Source: Arthrobacter agilis
GTDB lineage: Bacteria; Actinomycetota; Actinomycetes; Actinomycetales; Micrococcaceae
Direction: 5' to 3'
NCBI RefSeq assembly: GCF_030816075.1
Contig: NZ_JAUSXO010000001.1
Coordinates: 2,418,001 to 2,482,000, forward strand
Length of the DNA: 64,000 nt
Shown: in pieces, positions 51,074 to 59,935 of the stretch
Layout: each line of letters starts with the position of its first letter
Position numbering within the stretch: position 1 is the stretch's first letter
The notes under the pieces: generated by a model
Told to the model about the DNA's origin: nothing
Database searches by the model: none
Seen by the model: the letters and a program-made list of their open reading frames with translations, nothing else
Program-made: the position numbers and the translations under genes

Positions 51074-52141
51074 TCAGCGCACCCGGTCCACGACGGCCGT
51101 CACCACGGGCTCGAGAGCCGTGCGCAGCGCCGGCGGTACGGCACCGGACTCGAGGTGGGTGCGGGCCCGGGACGCGTAGTCCGCCGCGAGATCCGCCGAG
51201 TAGTCCCGGGCGCCGCTGTCGACGAGGATGCGCCGGACGTAGTCGGCGTCCGAGGCGGACATTCCGGGACTGCCGACCAGCGAGGAGATGCTGCTCCACT
51301 CCGGGCGGTCCGCGACGAAGGACATCAGGGCGGTGCGCTTCCCCTCGCGCAGGTCACCCCAGTTGGTCTTCCCGGTGCGTGTCTCGTTGCCGAAGACACC
51401 CAGCAGGTCGTCCGCGATCTGGTAGGCGATCCCGGCGTCGCGTCCGAAGTCGCCGAGCCGCCCGATGACCTCCTCGTCGGCGCCCGCGAGGACGGCGCCG
51501 GCCTGCAGCGGTCCCTCGAAGGAGTAGACGGAGGTCTTCAGCCGGGCCATCTGCACGATGTCCTCGAGGGGAGGCATGGCGGGATCCAGCGAGGACTCGA
51601 TGTCGAGGAACTCTCCCGCGGCCGAGGCGAAGACCGCCTCGTCGAGGATCTGCCCGAGGCGGCGGCGCGTGGCGGTCGGTGCCTCGATGCGCTCGAGCAG
51701 CCGGTAGGCGTTGGACAGCGCGAGGTCGCCCGCGATCACCCCGGCCGACAGCCCCACGTGGCGTGCCCCCTCGGGGGACAGTCCTGCACCCTCGGCGACG
51801 CTGCGGTAGTGCCCGGAGACGTTGGGGATGCCGCGGCGGACGAAGTCCCGGTCGATCACGTCGTCGTGCACGATCAGGGCCGTGTGCAGCAGTTCGAAGG
51901 CCGCGCCGAGTTCGGCGGCGTTCTCGATGTCCCGGCCGCCGAGCATCTGGTATGCGGACATGACCATGCGGGGGCGGAACCGCTTGCCGCCGGCGGTGCA
52001 CCGTTCGAGGGTCTCCCACAGGGCGTGGTAGCCGGGACCGATCTTCGCCGCGCGGACCTTGGACTCCTCGAAGAATCGCCCGAGGGCATCCTCGACCTGC
52101 TCGAGCCCGCCGGGCTCGACGAGCAGGGTGTCCATGTCCAT
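51074..52141 (-). CDS. crtE: Geranylgeranyl diphosphate synthase
   Basis: A 355-residue trans-prenyltransferase. First DDxxD motif is DDVID (residues 93-97) in LIVHDDVIDRDFVRRG; the second is in YQIADDLLGVFGNE; KRFRPRMV carries the diphosphate-binding arginines. Chain length (C20) is inferred from the crtB neighbour. The ATG at 52141 has almost no ribosome binding site and sits at the edge of an AT-rich motif, so the mRNA may be leaderless. First gene of crtE-crtB-crtI, divergent from idi. Confidence 0.94.
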   Translation of the reverse strand: MDMDTLLVEPGGLEQVEDALGRFFEESKVRAAKIGPGYHALWETLERCTAGGKRFRPRMVMSAYQMLGGRDIENAAELGAAFELLHTALIVHDDVIDRDFVRRGIPNVSGHYRSVAEGAGLSPEGARHVGLSAGVIAGDLALSNAYRLLERIEAPTATRRRLGQILDEAVFASAAGEFLDIESSLDPAMPPLEDIVQMARLKTSVYSFEGPLQAGAVLAGADEEVIGRLGDFGRDAGIAYQIADDLLGVFGNETRTGKTNWGDLREGKRTALMSFVADRPEWSSISSLVGSPGMSASDADYVRRILVDSGARDYSADLAADYASRARTHLESGAVPPALRTALEPVVTAVVDRVR

Positions 52142-52158
52142 AGGTAAAGTAAACAACG
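52142..52158. promoter_or_regulatory. AT-rich motif before crtE (crtE/idi spacer)
   Basis: AGGTAAAGTAAACAACG next to the crtE start is the only AT-rich stretch in this GC-rich 119-base divergent spacer and includes GTAAAGTAAAC. It could be the crtE -10 region (leaderless start) or an operator shared with idi, such as a MarR-type CrtR site. Both readings are inference. Confidence 0.4.
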
Positions 52159-52260
52159 GATACTGCGCTCCTGACGAAATGCGGGGCGCAGGCAGCCCGA
52201 TGGGCTGCCCGGCGCAGGCGGACCCGCCGGCCGGACCACCGGCGAAAAAAGGGTGCCACG

Positions 52261-52869
52261 ATGGCGAGCGAAGCAGGGACCACGCGGCAGGACGCGGCAG
52301 GATCGGACCGGACGGGCGCGGAGACCGAGCTCGTGGTGCTGCTGGCCGAGGACGGCACCCCCCGTGGGACACACGAGAAGTCGACCGTCCACACGCTCGA
52401 CACACCCCTCCACCTCGCCTTCTCCACGCACGTGTTCGACGATGCCGGGCGCATCCTCGTGACCCGGCGGGCCCTGTCCAAGAAGGCGTGGCCGGGCGTG
52501 TGGACCAACTCCTTCTGCGGCCACCCCGCCCCCGGGGAGGCCTTCGAGGACGCGGTGAACCGCCGTGCCACCCAGGAGCTCGGCTTCACGGTCCGGGACA
52601 TCCGGCCCGCGCTCCCGGACTTCCGGTACCGCGCCGTCGATGCGTCGGGCATCGTCGAGAACGAGATCTGCCCCGTCTACACCGCCGTCGCCGAGAGCGC
52701 CGTGGACCCCCTGCCCGAGGAGGTCATGGACTTCCAGTGGGTGGACGCCCCGCACCTCGTCCGCGCGGTCACCGCGACACCGTGGGCCTTCAGCCCCTGG
52801 CTCACGCTCCAGCTCCCCCTGCTCTACCCGCAGGGCGCCGACGGCCCGGGCCCGCGCGGGTCTGCCTGA
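52261..52869 (+). CDS. idi: Isopentenyl-diphosphate delta-isomerase, type I
   Basis: A 202-residue Nudix-fold enzyme interconverting IPP and DMAPP. Catalytic Cys86 is in WTNSFCGHP and the catalytic glutamate in ENEICPVY (residues 133-140); TRRALSKKAWPGVW is also typical. It supplies prenyl starters for crtE, its divergent neighbour. ATG at 52261. The N-terminal 20 residues are a non-conserved extension. Confidence 0.95.
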   Translation: MASEAGTTRQDAAGSDRTGAETELVVLLAEDGTPRGTHEKSTVHTLDTPLHLAFSTHVFDDAGRILVTRRALSKKAWPGVWTNSFCGHPAPGEAFEDAVNRRATQELGFTVRDIRPALPDFRYRAVDASGIVENEICPVYTAVAESAVDPLPEEVMDFQWVDAPHLVRAVTATPWAFSPWLTLQLPLLYPQGADGPGPRGSA

Positions 52870-52947
52870 CCCCGGCAGCAGGGGGAACGGGTCTGCAGCA
52901 CCTACGCTGATAGCGGCACCATTTCAACGACGAAAGAGAGTTTCGCC

Positions 52948-54147
52948 ATGGCGACACCCACGCCAACGCCCGACGACGTCGTCCTCGTCGGCGGAGCCCG
53001 GACACCCCTCGGGCGCCTCAACGGACAGCTCGCCTCCTTCACCGCCGTCGAGCTCGGCGCGCTCGCCATCGCCGGCGCCCTGGACCGCGCGGGCGTCGAA
53101 CCCGCCGCGGTCGACGCCGTCATCATGGGCCACGTGGTGCAGGCAGGCTGCGGCCAGAACCCGGCACGGCAGTCCGCGGTCAAGGCCGGCATCCCCTGGA
53201 CCGTCCCCGCCGTCACCGTGAACAAGGTCTGCCTCTCCGGCCTGACCGCCGTGATCGACGCCGTCCGGCTCATCCGCAGCGGCGAGGCCCGCGTGGTCGT
53301 GGCCGGCGGCCAGGAGTCGATGACCCGTGGGCCGCACCTCCTGCCGGGCTCCCGCCAGGGCTGGACCTACGGCTCCCTGCAGGCCCTGGACTCCGTGGCC
53401 CACGACGGCCTGACCGATGCGTTCGACGACGAGTCCATGGGAGCCTCGACGGAGCGCGGCAACGTGCGCCTCGAGATCCCCCGCACCGCCCAGGACGAGG
53501 TCGCGGCGGCCTCCCACCGGCGCGCGGCGGCCGCGACCGACGGCGGGGTGCTCGCCGAGGAGATCGTCCCCGTCGCCGTCCGGCAGAGGAAGGGCGACGA
53601 CGTCGTCCTCACCGCCGACGAGGGGATCCGGCCGGCGACCACGGTCGAGACGCTCGCGAAGCTGCGCCCCGCGTTCAACCCGGACGGCGCCATCACGGCA
53701 GGCAACTCCTCGCCCCTGTCCGACGGCGCCGCCGCACTCGTCGTCACCACGCGCGCCTACGCCGAGGAGGCGGGACTCACCGTACTCGCCGTCGTCGGGC
53801 CGCCCGGGCAGGTCGCGGGACCGGACAACACGCTGCACTCCCAGCCCTCGGCCGCCATCCGGCAGGCCCTCGACCGCGCCGGCTGGATGCCCGCGGATCT
53901 GGACTTCATCGAGATCAACGAGGCGTTCGGGTCCGTGGCGGTCCAGTCGCTCAAGGACCTCGACTACCCGTTGGAGAAATGCAACATCCATGGCGGGGCC
54001 ATCGCCCTGGGCCACCCGATCGGCGCCTCCGGCACGCGGCTCGCCCTGCACGCGGCGATGGAGCTGGCACGGCGCGGCAGCGGCAGGTCGGCAGTGAGCC
54101 TGTGCGGCGGCGGCGGCCAGGGCGAGGCACTCCTGCTCTGGCGCTGA
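52948..54147 (+). CDS. Acetyl-CoA C-acetyltransferase (thiolase)
   Basis: A 399-residue thiolase. Nucleophilic Cys95 in NKVCLSGLTAV, active-site histidine in ALGHPIGASGTR, and second cysteine in SLCGGGGQGEA. Likely biosynthetic or beta-oxidation acetyl-CoA acetyltransferase; the sequence does not separate these. It is 78 bases after idi on the same strand. A shared role in isoprenoid supply is possible, but no mevalonate genes are here. A strong terminator follows. Confidence 0.93.
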   Translation: MATPTPTPDDVVLVGGARTPLGRLNGQLASFTAVELGALAIAGALDRAGVEPAAVDAVIMGHVVQAGCGQNPARQSAVKAGIPWTVPAVTVNKVCLSGLTAVIDAVRLIRSGEARVVVAGGQESMTRGPHLLPGSRQGWTYGSLQALDSVAHDGLTDAFDDESMGASTERGNVRLEIPRTAQDEVAAASHRRAAAATDGGVLAEEIVPVAVRQRKGDDVVLTADEGIRPATTVETLAKLRPAFNPDGAITAGNSSPLSDGAAALVVTTRAYAEEAGLTVLAVVGPPGQVAGPDNTLHSQPSAAIRQALDRAGWMPADLDFIEINEAFGSVAVQSLKDLDYPLEKCNIHGGAIALGHPIGASGTRLALHAAMELARRGSGRSAVSLCGGGGQGEALLLWR

Positions 54148-54186
54148 GCGGCCGCGCCGGACCACCGGCCGGCACCCACGACGCGA

Positions 54187-54220
54187 AAAGACCCCCGCTT
54201 CGAGTGAAGCGGGGGTCTTT
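54187..54220. terminator. Bidirectional terminator between thiolase and rplL
   Basis: A perfect 15-bp stem (AAAGACCCCCGCTTC with its complement, GAGT loop) with A's on one side and T's on the other, at the junction of two converging genes. Confidence 0.9.
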
Positions 54221-54267
54221 CCGTCCTGCAGCGGTTCCGGCGGAGGCCGGCCGCGGATACAGCTGTG

Positions 54268-54648
54268 TTACTTGAGGGTAACGGTGGCGCCGGCGGCCTC
54301 GAGGGCCTCCTTGGCCTTCTCTGCGGCTTCCTTGGTGGCGCCTTCGAGGACTGCCTTGGGGGCGCTGTCGACAACGTCCTTGGCTTCCTTGAGGCCCAGC
54401 GAGGTGAGCGCGCGAACTTCCTTGATCACTGCGATCTTCTTGTCGCCGGCAGCCTCGAGGACGACGTCGAACGCGGTCTGCTCCTCTTCGGCTGCTTCGC
54501 CGGCGCCGCCGCCGGCGGGGCCTGCGACTGCAACGGCAGCAGCGGTGACATCGAAGGTCTCCTCGAACAGCTTTACGAAGTCCGAGAGTTCAATGATGGA
54601 CAGTTCCTTGAAAGCTTCAATGAGCTCTTCGTTGGTGAGCTTCGCCAT
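54268..54648 (-). CDS. rplL: 50S ribosomal protein L7/L12
   Basis: A 126-residue stalk protein: N-terminal dimerisation helix ([20 protein letters not shown]), flexible Ala/Gly hinge (about 35-50) and C-terminal factor-binding domain ([36 protein letters not shown]). The ATG at 54648 gives the standard start. Downstream is not rpoB but a terminator and the thiolase gene. Confidence 0.98.
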   Translation of the reverse strand: MAKLTNEELIEAFKELSIIELSDFVKLFEETFDVTAAAVAVAGPAGGGAGEAAEEEQTAFDVVLEAAGDKKIAVIKEVRALTSLGLKEAKDVVDSAPKAVLEGATKEAAEKAKEALEAAGATVTLK

Positions 54649-54705
54649 GGGAGGCGTCCTTCCTGTAGTGGTGCACTGCACCGGAGTGTGTGGGGCGAAG
54701 TGAAA

Positions 54706-55305
54706 CTAGTTCGCTTCGGTTGCTGCGGCTTCCTCGGCGGGAGCCTCCGTGGCGGCCTCTGCGGGAGCAGCGGCCTCCTCGGCTGCAGGAGCGTCAGCGT
54801 CGGCTGCAGGTGCAGCGCCGCTTTCCTCCTCGAGCTTGATGCGCAGTGCATCGACGGTGCGAGCCAGGGCGGACATCGGCGCCTTGAGGACACCTGCCAC
54901 CCGGGCGAGCTGGAGTTCGCGCGACTCGAGGGCCGCCAGGGCGACGACCTCGGAGGCGTTCAGGGCCTTGCCCTCGAAGATTCCGGTCTTGATGACGAGC
55001 TTCGGGTTGGCTTTCGCGAAATCCGTGAGGCTCTTGGCTGCAGCGACGGCGTCACCCTTGATGAAGGCGATCGCGGTGGGTCCGGACAGCTGGCCGTCGA
55101 ACGCGTCGATGCCCGCCTCCTTCGCCGCGATGCCGGTCAGGGTGTTCTTGACGACGGAGAACTTGTTGTCGTTGCCGAGGGCACGACGCAGGTCCTTGAG
55201 CTGAGCGACGGTGAGCCCGCGGTATTCGGTCAGGACAGCGGCGGTGGAATCCTTGAAATCGGTGGTGATCTCATCCACTGCAGAAACCTTGGTTGGCGTT
55301 GCCAT
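54706..55305 (-). CDS. rplJ: 50S ribosomal protein L10
   Basis: A 199-residue L10 that anchors L12 dimers: VDEITTDFKDSTAAVLTEYR, GLTVAQLKDLRRAL, KNTLTGIAAKEAG and a long C-terminal helix, then an Ala/Glu-rich tail of about 35 residues. ATG at 55305 with AAGGAGG upstream. In many bacteria L10 represses its own mRNA through a leader; the upstream region is structured. Confidence 0.98.
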   Translation of the reverse strand: MATPTKVSAVDEITTDFKDSTAAVLTEYRGLTVAQLKDLRRALGNDNKFSVVKNTLTGIAAKEAGIDAFDGQLSGPTAIAFIKGDAVAAAKSLTDFAKANPKLVIKTGIFEGKALNASEVVALAALESRELQLARVAGVLKAPMSALARTVDALRIKLEEESGAAPAADADAPAAEEAAAPAEAATEAPAEEAAATEAN

Positions 55306-55480
55306 AACCCTCCTTCCGGGGATATGCGCCGGTTTTCCAGCCCCAATGGAAACGCCCCGCGCAGATGCACGGGGCCTTGCTCGACACGGGCGCGGGGCCG
55401 GTGGAGAGGAGCTTCGTATCACCTGCGTAGGCCGTCCCTCACGGGAACTTTCGGATCTTCGTCCTTCTTCCGGTGAGCAC
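55306..55480 (-). promoter_or_regulatory. rplJL leader, candidate L10-binding leader
   Basis: The 5' region of rplJ contains a CCCCGCGC/GCGCGGGG-type stem (about 55354-55396) and a GCCTACGCAGG-containing segment (around 55420-55435) followed by the ribosome binding site. Position and structure fit the L10 autoregulatory leader. I cannot confirm the kink-turn by eye. Confidence 0.45.
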
Positions 55481-55590
55481 ACGGATGCACTCTGAGGAAG
55501 CGGAGGTGGATCGACCGACGGTCTTTGGTCCTCCAAGCGTACGCGACGCGGGCGGGCCGACCAAATCGTGGGGCCCCGCCCGCCCCGTCG

Positions 55591-56694
55591 CTACGGCAGG
55601 ACCTTCTGCCATCCTGCGGTGCGTCCCGCCGGTCGGAAGCCGAGGGCCACGTTGACGTCGAGCATGAACGTGTTCTCCTCGGCGTTCCAGGTGTAGACGC
55701 GCTGCGCGTCCGGCCACTCGACGAGCGCCCGCCGGAGGTTCGCCGCCTTCAGGCGCATCCCGAGCCGGTGCCCGCGGTGCTCCTTCAGCACGAGCGTGTC
55801 CTCCTGGTACACCACGGCCGGTCTCGAGGCGAAACGCTCGAGGATGGTGTGCCCCACCAGGTGCCCGGTCGTCTCGTGCCGCACCGCGCAGACGAGGCTC
55901 GAGGTGCCTACCTCGAGTGCCGTCTCCTCCGTCTGCCGGATGCGCGCCGCATCCCACAGCTCCTCCTCCTGGGCGAAGCCACCGAGCGGAGGGTCCGTAC
56001 TCATGCGCCGGCGCAGGAGCGCATAGTCCTCCACCAGATGATCGGGGCACCGGCCCGTCCAGGTGAGGAGCGCGTACCGCCCCGGGGCCGTCGCAGCGGC
56101 CCCGGACTCCAGCGCGGCGAGACCGTGCGGCGCGGCCGCGCTCCCCCGCAGCCCGGCGAGCTCGAGGACGCTCTGGCGATCCACCTGGACGAGATCGAAG
56201 CCCGAGCGCAGGGCGAGGACGGCCGAGGCGTCGTCGGCAGGGAATCCGCCGGCCCCCGTCGGCGGCACGAGGAACCGCGCCCCCGATCCGTCGGGCCCGT
56301 CCACGCGCGCGTCGCTCCAGGACATGAGGACGGCCCTCCCTCGGGATGCCGCCTGCTGCTCGATGAAGGCGAGCAGGGCCGTGGCCGTGCCGCGCCGCCG
56401 GTGTGCGGGCAGCACCTCGATCTGGAGGTAGGCCGTCCGCAGGTTGTCGCGCTGCGGGATACTGAGGCGGGCGTTCGCGACGATGGCGCCGTCCTCCCGC
56501 GCCACACCGAGCACGCGCTCGCGGTCCGGGGTGGGCTGCATCAGGGTGAGGCGTTCCTCCACCTCCAGCCGGAAGTCGTCGTGGCCCCACAGCGCGCTCT
56601 CCACCGCGTTGCTGACCGCGGCGCTCCGTGCGAAGTCTCCCCCTGAGGCGTCGAGGGTCGCGGGGATCGGGAGCTGCTCGATCGTGATGGCCAT
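55591..56694 (-). CDS. GNAT-family N-acetyltransferase, two-domain
   Basis: A 367-residue protein with two GNAT folds. The N-terminal one has the acetyl-CoA loop VLPAHRRRGTATALLAF (residues about 115-131) and the C-terminal one VLKEHRGHRLGMRLKAANL (about 320-338). The substrate is unknown. Similar two-domain actinobacterial GNATs include mycothiol synthase, but the family cannot be settled here. ATG at 56694. It lies between rplA and rplJ, which are normally adjacent, and is flanked by the rplA terminator and the rplJ leader. Confidence 0.85.
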   Translation of the reverse strand: MAITIEQLPIPATLDASGGDFARSAAVSNAVESALWGHDDFRLEVEERLTLMQPTPDRERVLGVAREDGAIVANARLSIPQRDNLRTAYLQIEVLPAHRRRGTATALLAFIEQQAASRGRAVLMSWSDARVDGPDGSGARFLVPPTGAGGFPADDASAVLALRSGFDLVQVDRQSVLELAGLRGSAAAPHGLAALESGAAATAPGRYALLTWTGRCPDHLVEDYALLRRRMSTDPPLGGFAQEEELWDAARIRQTEETALEVGTSSLVCAVRHETTGHLVGHTILERFASRPAVVYQEDTLVLKEHRGHRLGMRLKAANLRRALVEWPDAQRVYTWNAEENTFMLDVNVALGFRPAGRTAGWQKVLP

Positions 56695-56751
56695 CGGCCC
56701 AGCATAGGTCCAGTGATTGGGATTACTCAACCACTGTTGGCGGCGGACACG

Positions 56752-56781
56752 AAAAAGCCCCGCGGCGCATGCCGCGGGGCT
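56752..56781 (-). terminator. Terminator of rplKA
   Basis: An 11-bp stem AGCCCCGCGGC/GCCGCGGGGCT with GCAT loop is followed on the minus strand by five uridines (56752-56756), just after the rplA stop. Confidence 0.9.
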
Positions 56782-56797
56782 CTCTCGGGTGGTCGAC

Positions 56798-57502
56798 CTA
56801 GACGGTGAACACCTTGGTGACGTTCGGGTCGACGGAGATGCCGGGACCGAAGGTGGTGGAGACCGTGGCCTTCTGGATGTAGCGGCCCTTCGAAGCCGAC
56901 GGCTTCAGGCGGAGGATCTCCTCGAGTGCAGCGGCGTAGTTCTCGCCCAGCTTCTGCTCGTCGAAGGAGACCTTCCCGATGATGAAGTGGAGGTTGGAGT
57001 GCTTGTCGACGCGGAAGTCGATCTTTCCACCCTTGATGTCGGTGACGGCCTTGGCGACGTCCGCCGTGACCGTGCCGGTCTTCGGGTTGGGCATCAGGTT
57101 GCGGGGGCCCAGGATCTTTCCGAGGCGTCCCACCTTGCCCATGAGGTCGGGGGTCGCGACCGCTGCGTCGAAGTCGGTCCAACCGCCGGAGACCTTCTCG
57201 ATCATGTCGTCGGAACCGACGAAGTCGGCGCCGGCCGCGATGGCGGCCTCTGCCCGGTCACCGGTCGCGAAAACCAGGACGCGGGCGGTCTTGCCGGTGC
57301 CGTGGGGGAGGTTCACGGTGCCGCGAACCATCTGGTCCGCCTTGCGGGGGTCCACTCCGAGGCGGAAGGACACCTCCACCGTCGCGTCGAACTTCGACGG
57401 GTTGGTCTCCTTCGCGAGGACTACCGCTTCGAGGGGGGCGTACTGCTTGTCCGCCTCGATCTTCGCGGCAGCTCCCTTGTATGCTTTGCTGCGCTGTGCC
57501 AT
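56798..57502 (-). CDS. rplA: 50S ribosomal protein L1
   Basis: A 234-residue L1: [56 protein letters not shown] and [23 protein letters not shown] at 57502. 147 bases after rplK, with a GTCCGG/CCGGAC hairpin (57612-57628) in the spacer. Confidence 0.98.
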   Translation of the reverse strand: MAQRSKAYKGAAAKIEADKQYAPLEAVVLAKETNPSKFDATVEVSFRLGVDPRKADQMVRGTVNLPHGTGKTARVLVFATGDRAEAAIAAGADFVGSDDMIEKVSGGWTDFDAAVATPDLMGKVGRLGKILGPRNLMPNPKTGTVTADVAKAVTDIKGGKIDFRVDKHSNLHFIIGKVSFDEQKLGENYAAALEEILRLKPSASKGRYIQKATVSTTFGPGISVDPNVTKVFTV

Positions 57503-57649
57503 CTGCTTGTTCTCCTTATGCAGTCGTGGTCGTCGGACCGCGCCGGGCCCTGCCACTCACGCCGTCCCGCTCCCGCGGTGCCGTCGTGCTGTGAAATGGT
57601 GGTGTGCCCTCGTCCGGAGGTACCGGACACGGGCGGGGTGGTGGGGCTG

Positions 57650-58081
57650 TCAGCCCTCGACCGTGATGCCCATGGAACGGGCGGTGCCGGCGATGATCTT
57701 CGCCGCTGCCTGCACGTCGTTGGCGTTGAGGTCTTCCATCTTCATGGTGGCGATCTCCTCGACCTGGGCGTTGGTCAGCTTCGCGACCTTCACCGTGTGA
57801 GGCGTACCGGAGCCCTTGGCGACGCCGGCAGCCTTCTTGATCAGCTCGGCGGCCGGAGGGGTCTTGGTGATGAAGGTGAACGAGCGGTCCTCGTACACCG
57901 TGATCTCCACGGGGATGACGTTTCCACGCTGGGATTCCGTCGCGGCGTTGTACGCCTTGCAGAATTCCATGATGTTGACACCGTGCTGGCCAAGCGCGGG
58001 ACCGATCGGAGGAGCCGGGTTGGCGGCGCCTGCGTTGATCTGCAGCTTGATGAGGCCGGTGACCTTTTTCTTGGGGGCCAT
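57650..58081 (-). CDS. rplK: 50S ribosomal protein L11
   Basis: A 143-residue L11: [40 protein letters not shown] (thiostrepton-site region), and [23 protein letters not shown] at 58081 fits the family; an in-frame upstream extension does not. Confidence 0.98.
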
Positions 58082-58203
58082 GAAAGGGTCCTTCTCTTGC
58101 ATTGCGTTCCCGCCGGACAGGAGCGTCCTGCGGGGTGGTGGCCGTTCTGGCGTGACGGCCTGACGGCGCTCCCCGACCAAGCAAGCCGGGTGGCGCCGAA
58201 GCT

Positions 58204-59103
58204 TTACTGGATCTTGGTGACCTGGTTGTACGAGAGCGTGACAGGCGTCTCGCGCTCGAAGATCGAGACGAGCACGACGAGCTGCTGCGACTCGTGCTTG
58301 ATCTCCGAGATGGTCGCCGGGAGGGTCTCGAAGGGCCCCTCGTTGACGGTGACGGACTCGCCGACCTCGAAGTTGACGGTCGCCGGGGTGAACTGCGGCT
58401 GCACCGGCTTGCCCGACTCCGCGTCGGTGTGGACGATGGTGTGCTCGAGCATCGAGAACACCTCGTTGAGGCTCAGCGGGACAGGGTTGTGGGCGTTGCC
58501 GACGAAGCCGGTGACACCCGGCGTGTGCCGGACCGCACCCCAGGACTCGTCGGTGAGGTCCATCCGGACCAGGACGTAGCCGGGGATCCGCACGCGGTTG
58601 ACGATCTTCCGCGTGGTGTTCTTGATCTCGACGACCTCTTCCATCGGTACCTGGATCTCGAAGATGTAATCTTCCATGTCCAGCGTCTGGATGCGGGTCT
58701 CGAGGTTCGCCTTCACGCGGTTCTCGTAGCCGGCGTAGGAGTGGATGACGTACCAGTCACCCTCCTGGCGGCGGAGCTTGGCCTTGAAGTCGGCGACCGG
58801 GTCCGGAGCCTCTTCGGCGGGGGCGTCGTCGCCCTCCGACCCGGTGGCCTCGTCGATCGAGCCGGCGGCCTCGTCGACGGCGTCCGTGGCGGTCGCCTCG
58901 ATGTCGGCGTCGGCCGCGTCCGAGGCGTCGGCCTCGACGTCGTCCGCGAGGAGCCCGTCCTCGGCGGTGACATCGGTGGCGGAGGGGTAGGCGCCGGAAT
59001 CCTCAGCAGGCACGTCGAGGTCGGAGTCCGCCTCTACTGCGTACTCCTCGTTCTCCAGACCATCTTCGGGAGTGATCTGCCGTTCGAGTTCTTGCTCGGA
59101 CAC
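58204..59103 (-). CDS. nusG: Transcription termination/antitermination factor NusG, with acidic N-terminal extension
   Basis: A 299-residue NusG. The first 105 residues are an acidic Asp/Glu/Ala-rich extension. The NGN domain begins near residue 113 ([27 protein letters not shown]-like [20 protein letters not shown]) and the KOW domain near 240 ([20 protein letters not shown]). GTG start. Order secE-nusG-rplK-rplA is standard. Confidence 0.97.
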   Translation of the reverse strand: MSEQELERQITPEDGLENEEYAVEADSDLDVPAEDSGAYPSATDVTAEDGLLADDVEADASDAADADIEATATDAVDEAAGSIDEATGSEGDDAPAEEAPDPVADFKAKLRRQEGDWYVIHSYAGYENRVKANLETRIQTLDMEDYIFEIQVPMEEVVEIKNTTRKIVNRVRIPGYVLVRMDLTDESWGAVRHTPGVTGFVGNAHNPVPLSLNEVFSMLEHTIVHTDAESGKPVQPQFTPATVNFEVGESVTVNEGPFETLPATISEIKHESQQLVVLVSIFERETPVTLSYNQVTKIQ

Positions 59104-59195
59104 CTAGCCGCCTGCTTTCGAAAGTTGTCTTGCTTGCCTGTACTCAATCCGACACGTCAACAGCCGTACCGGAGCGTGCATTCCTGCGGTCGGGA

Positions 59196-59453
59196 TCAGT
59201 TGTCGCCGAAGACCCATACCGCGCCGGCCCCGAACAGGAGGTCCAGGGCGGTCACGACGAGCATCATGATGACCACGAAGGCGAGGACGGTGATGGTGAA
59301 TCGAACCAGTTCCCGGCGGGTTGGTGTGACGACCTTCCCCAGCTCCGCGAGGACCTGGCGGATGAACAGCATGATGCGTCCGAAGAACCCGCGTCGGGGA
59401 GCCTTCTTCTCGGCGGGGCTTCCCTTGGAGCTGCTCGCAGCCGTATCGGTCAC
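59196..59453 (-). CDS. secE: Preprotein translocase subunit SecE
   Basis: An 85-residue single-pass SecE: RGFFGRIMLFIRQVLAELGK, VVTPTRRELVRFTITVLAFV and one membrane helix. I chose the GTG at 59453 because GAGG lies 7 bases upstream and homologues begin near TDTAASSSKG; starts five codons earlier are possible. Confidence 0.93.
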   Translation of the reverse strand: MTDTAASSSKGSPAEKKAPRRGFFGRIMLFIRQVLAELGKVVTPTRRELVRFTITVLAFVVIMMLVVTALDLLFGAGAVWVFGDN

Positions 59454-59606
59454 CGTCAACCTCATCAATCTGTGTGGTGTTCCAGCCGGACCACCAGTGG
59501 CGCCCCCAGCTGATCATGTTTACCGCCGCGCGGGGCCTGTGCCTGCGCCGGGGCTTCGTGATCTTTTTCTGCCGTGCCTTCGCCAGCTACCTGCGAAGGC
59601 TACGCG

Positions 59607-59679
59607 CAGGGCAGACAGGACTCGAACCTGCAACCTGCGGTTTTGGAGACCGCTGCGCTACCAATTGCGCCACTACCCT
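59607..59679 (-). tRNA. trnW: tRNA-Trp (anticodon CCA)
   Basis: On the minus strand the 7-bp acceptor AGGGTAG/CTGCCCT, D arm GCGC/GCGC, anticodon stem GCGGT/ACCGC with loop CTCCAAA (anticodon CCA) and T arm GCAGG-TTCGAGT-CCTGT fold as a complete tRNA with discriminator G; CCA is not encoded. It lies 153 bases upstream of secE, a placement common in actinobacteria. Confidence 0.96.
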
Positions 59680-59935
59680 TTGGTTTTGAAGACGTACAGC
59701 TTCCATTCCGGACGGCCCGTCGAGGGCACGATCCATCATGGTGTTTCAACACCGAGGAACAAGTCTACGCACTCACCGGCGGAACGTCGAACCGGGCGCC
59801 CCGATCGGCGTCCGGACGGCGTTCTCCGCGGCTCGCGCGCGGTTCCTGCGGCACCGTGACGCCTCCGGTCGGGGCCCCGCAGGTGCCAGCACCTAAGCTG
59901 GAAGCTGACAGCAGACCCTCACGGAACGGGACCCG
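59680..59935. other. Spacer between tRNA-Trp and the aminotransferase gene
   Basis: 256 bases without a gene, holding promoters for both directions. A GGTGTT/AACACC mini-hairpin lies near 59739-59752. With the tRNA and the secE side (59454-59606, with a GCCTTCGC/GCGAAGGC stem at 59576-59600) this makes a 482-base region without protein genes. Confidence 0.5.
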
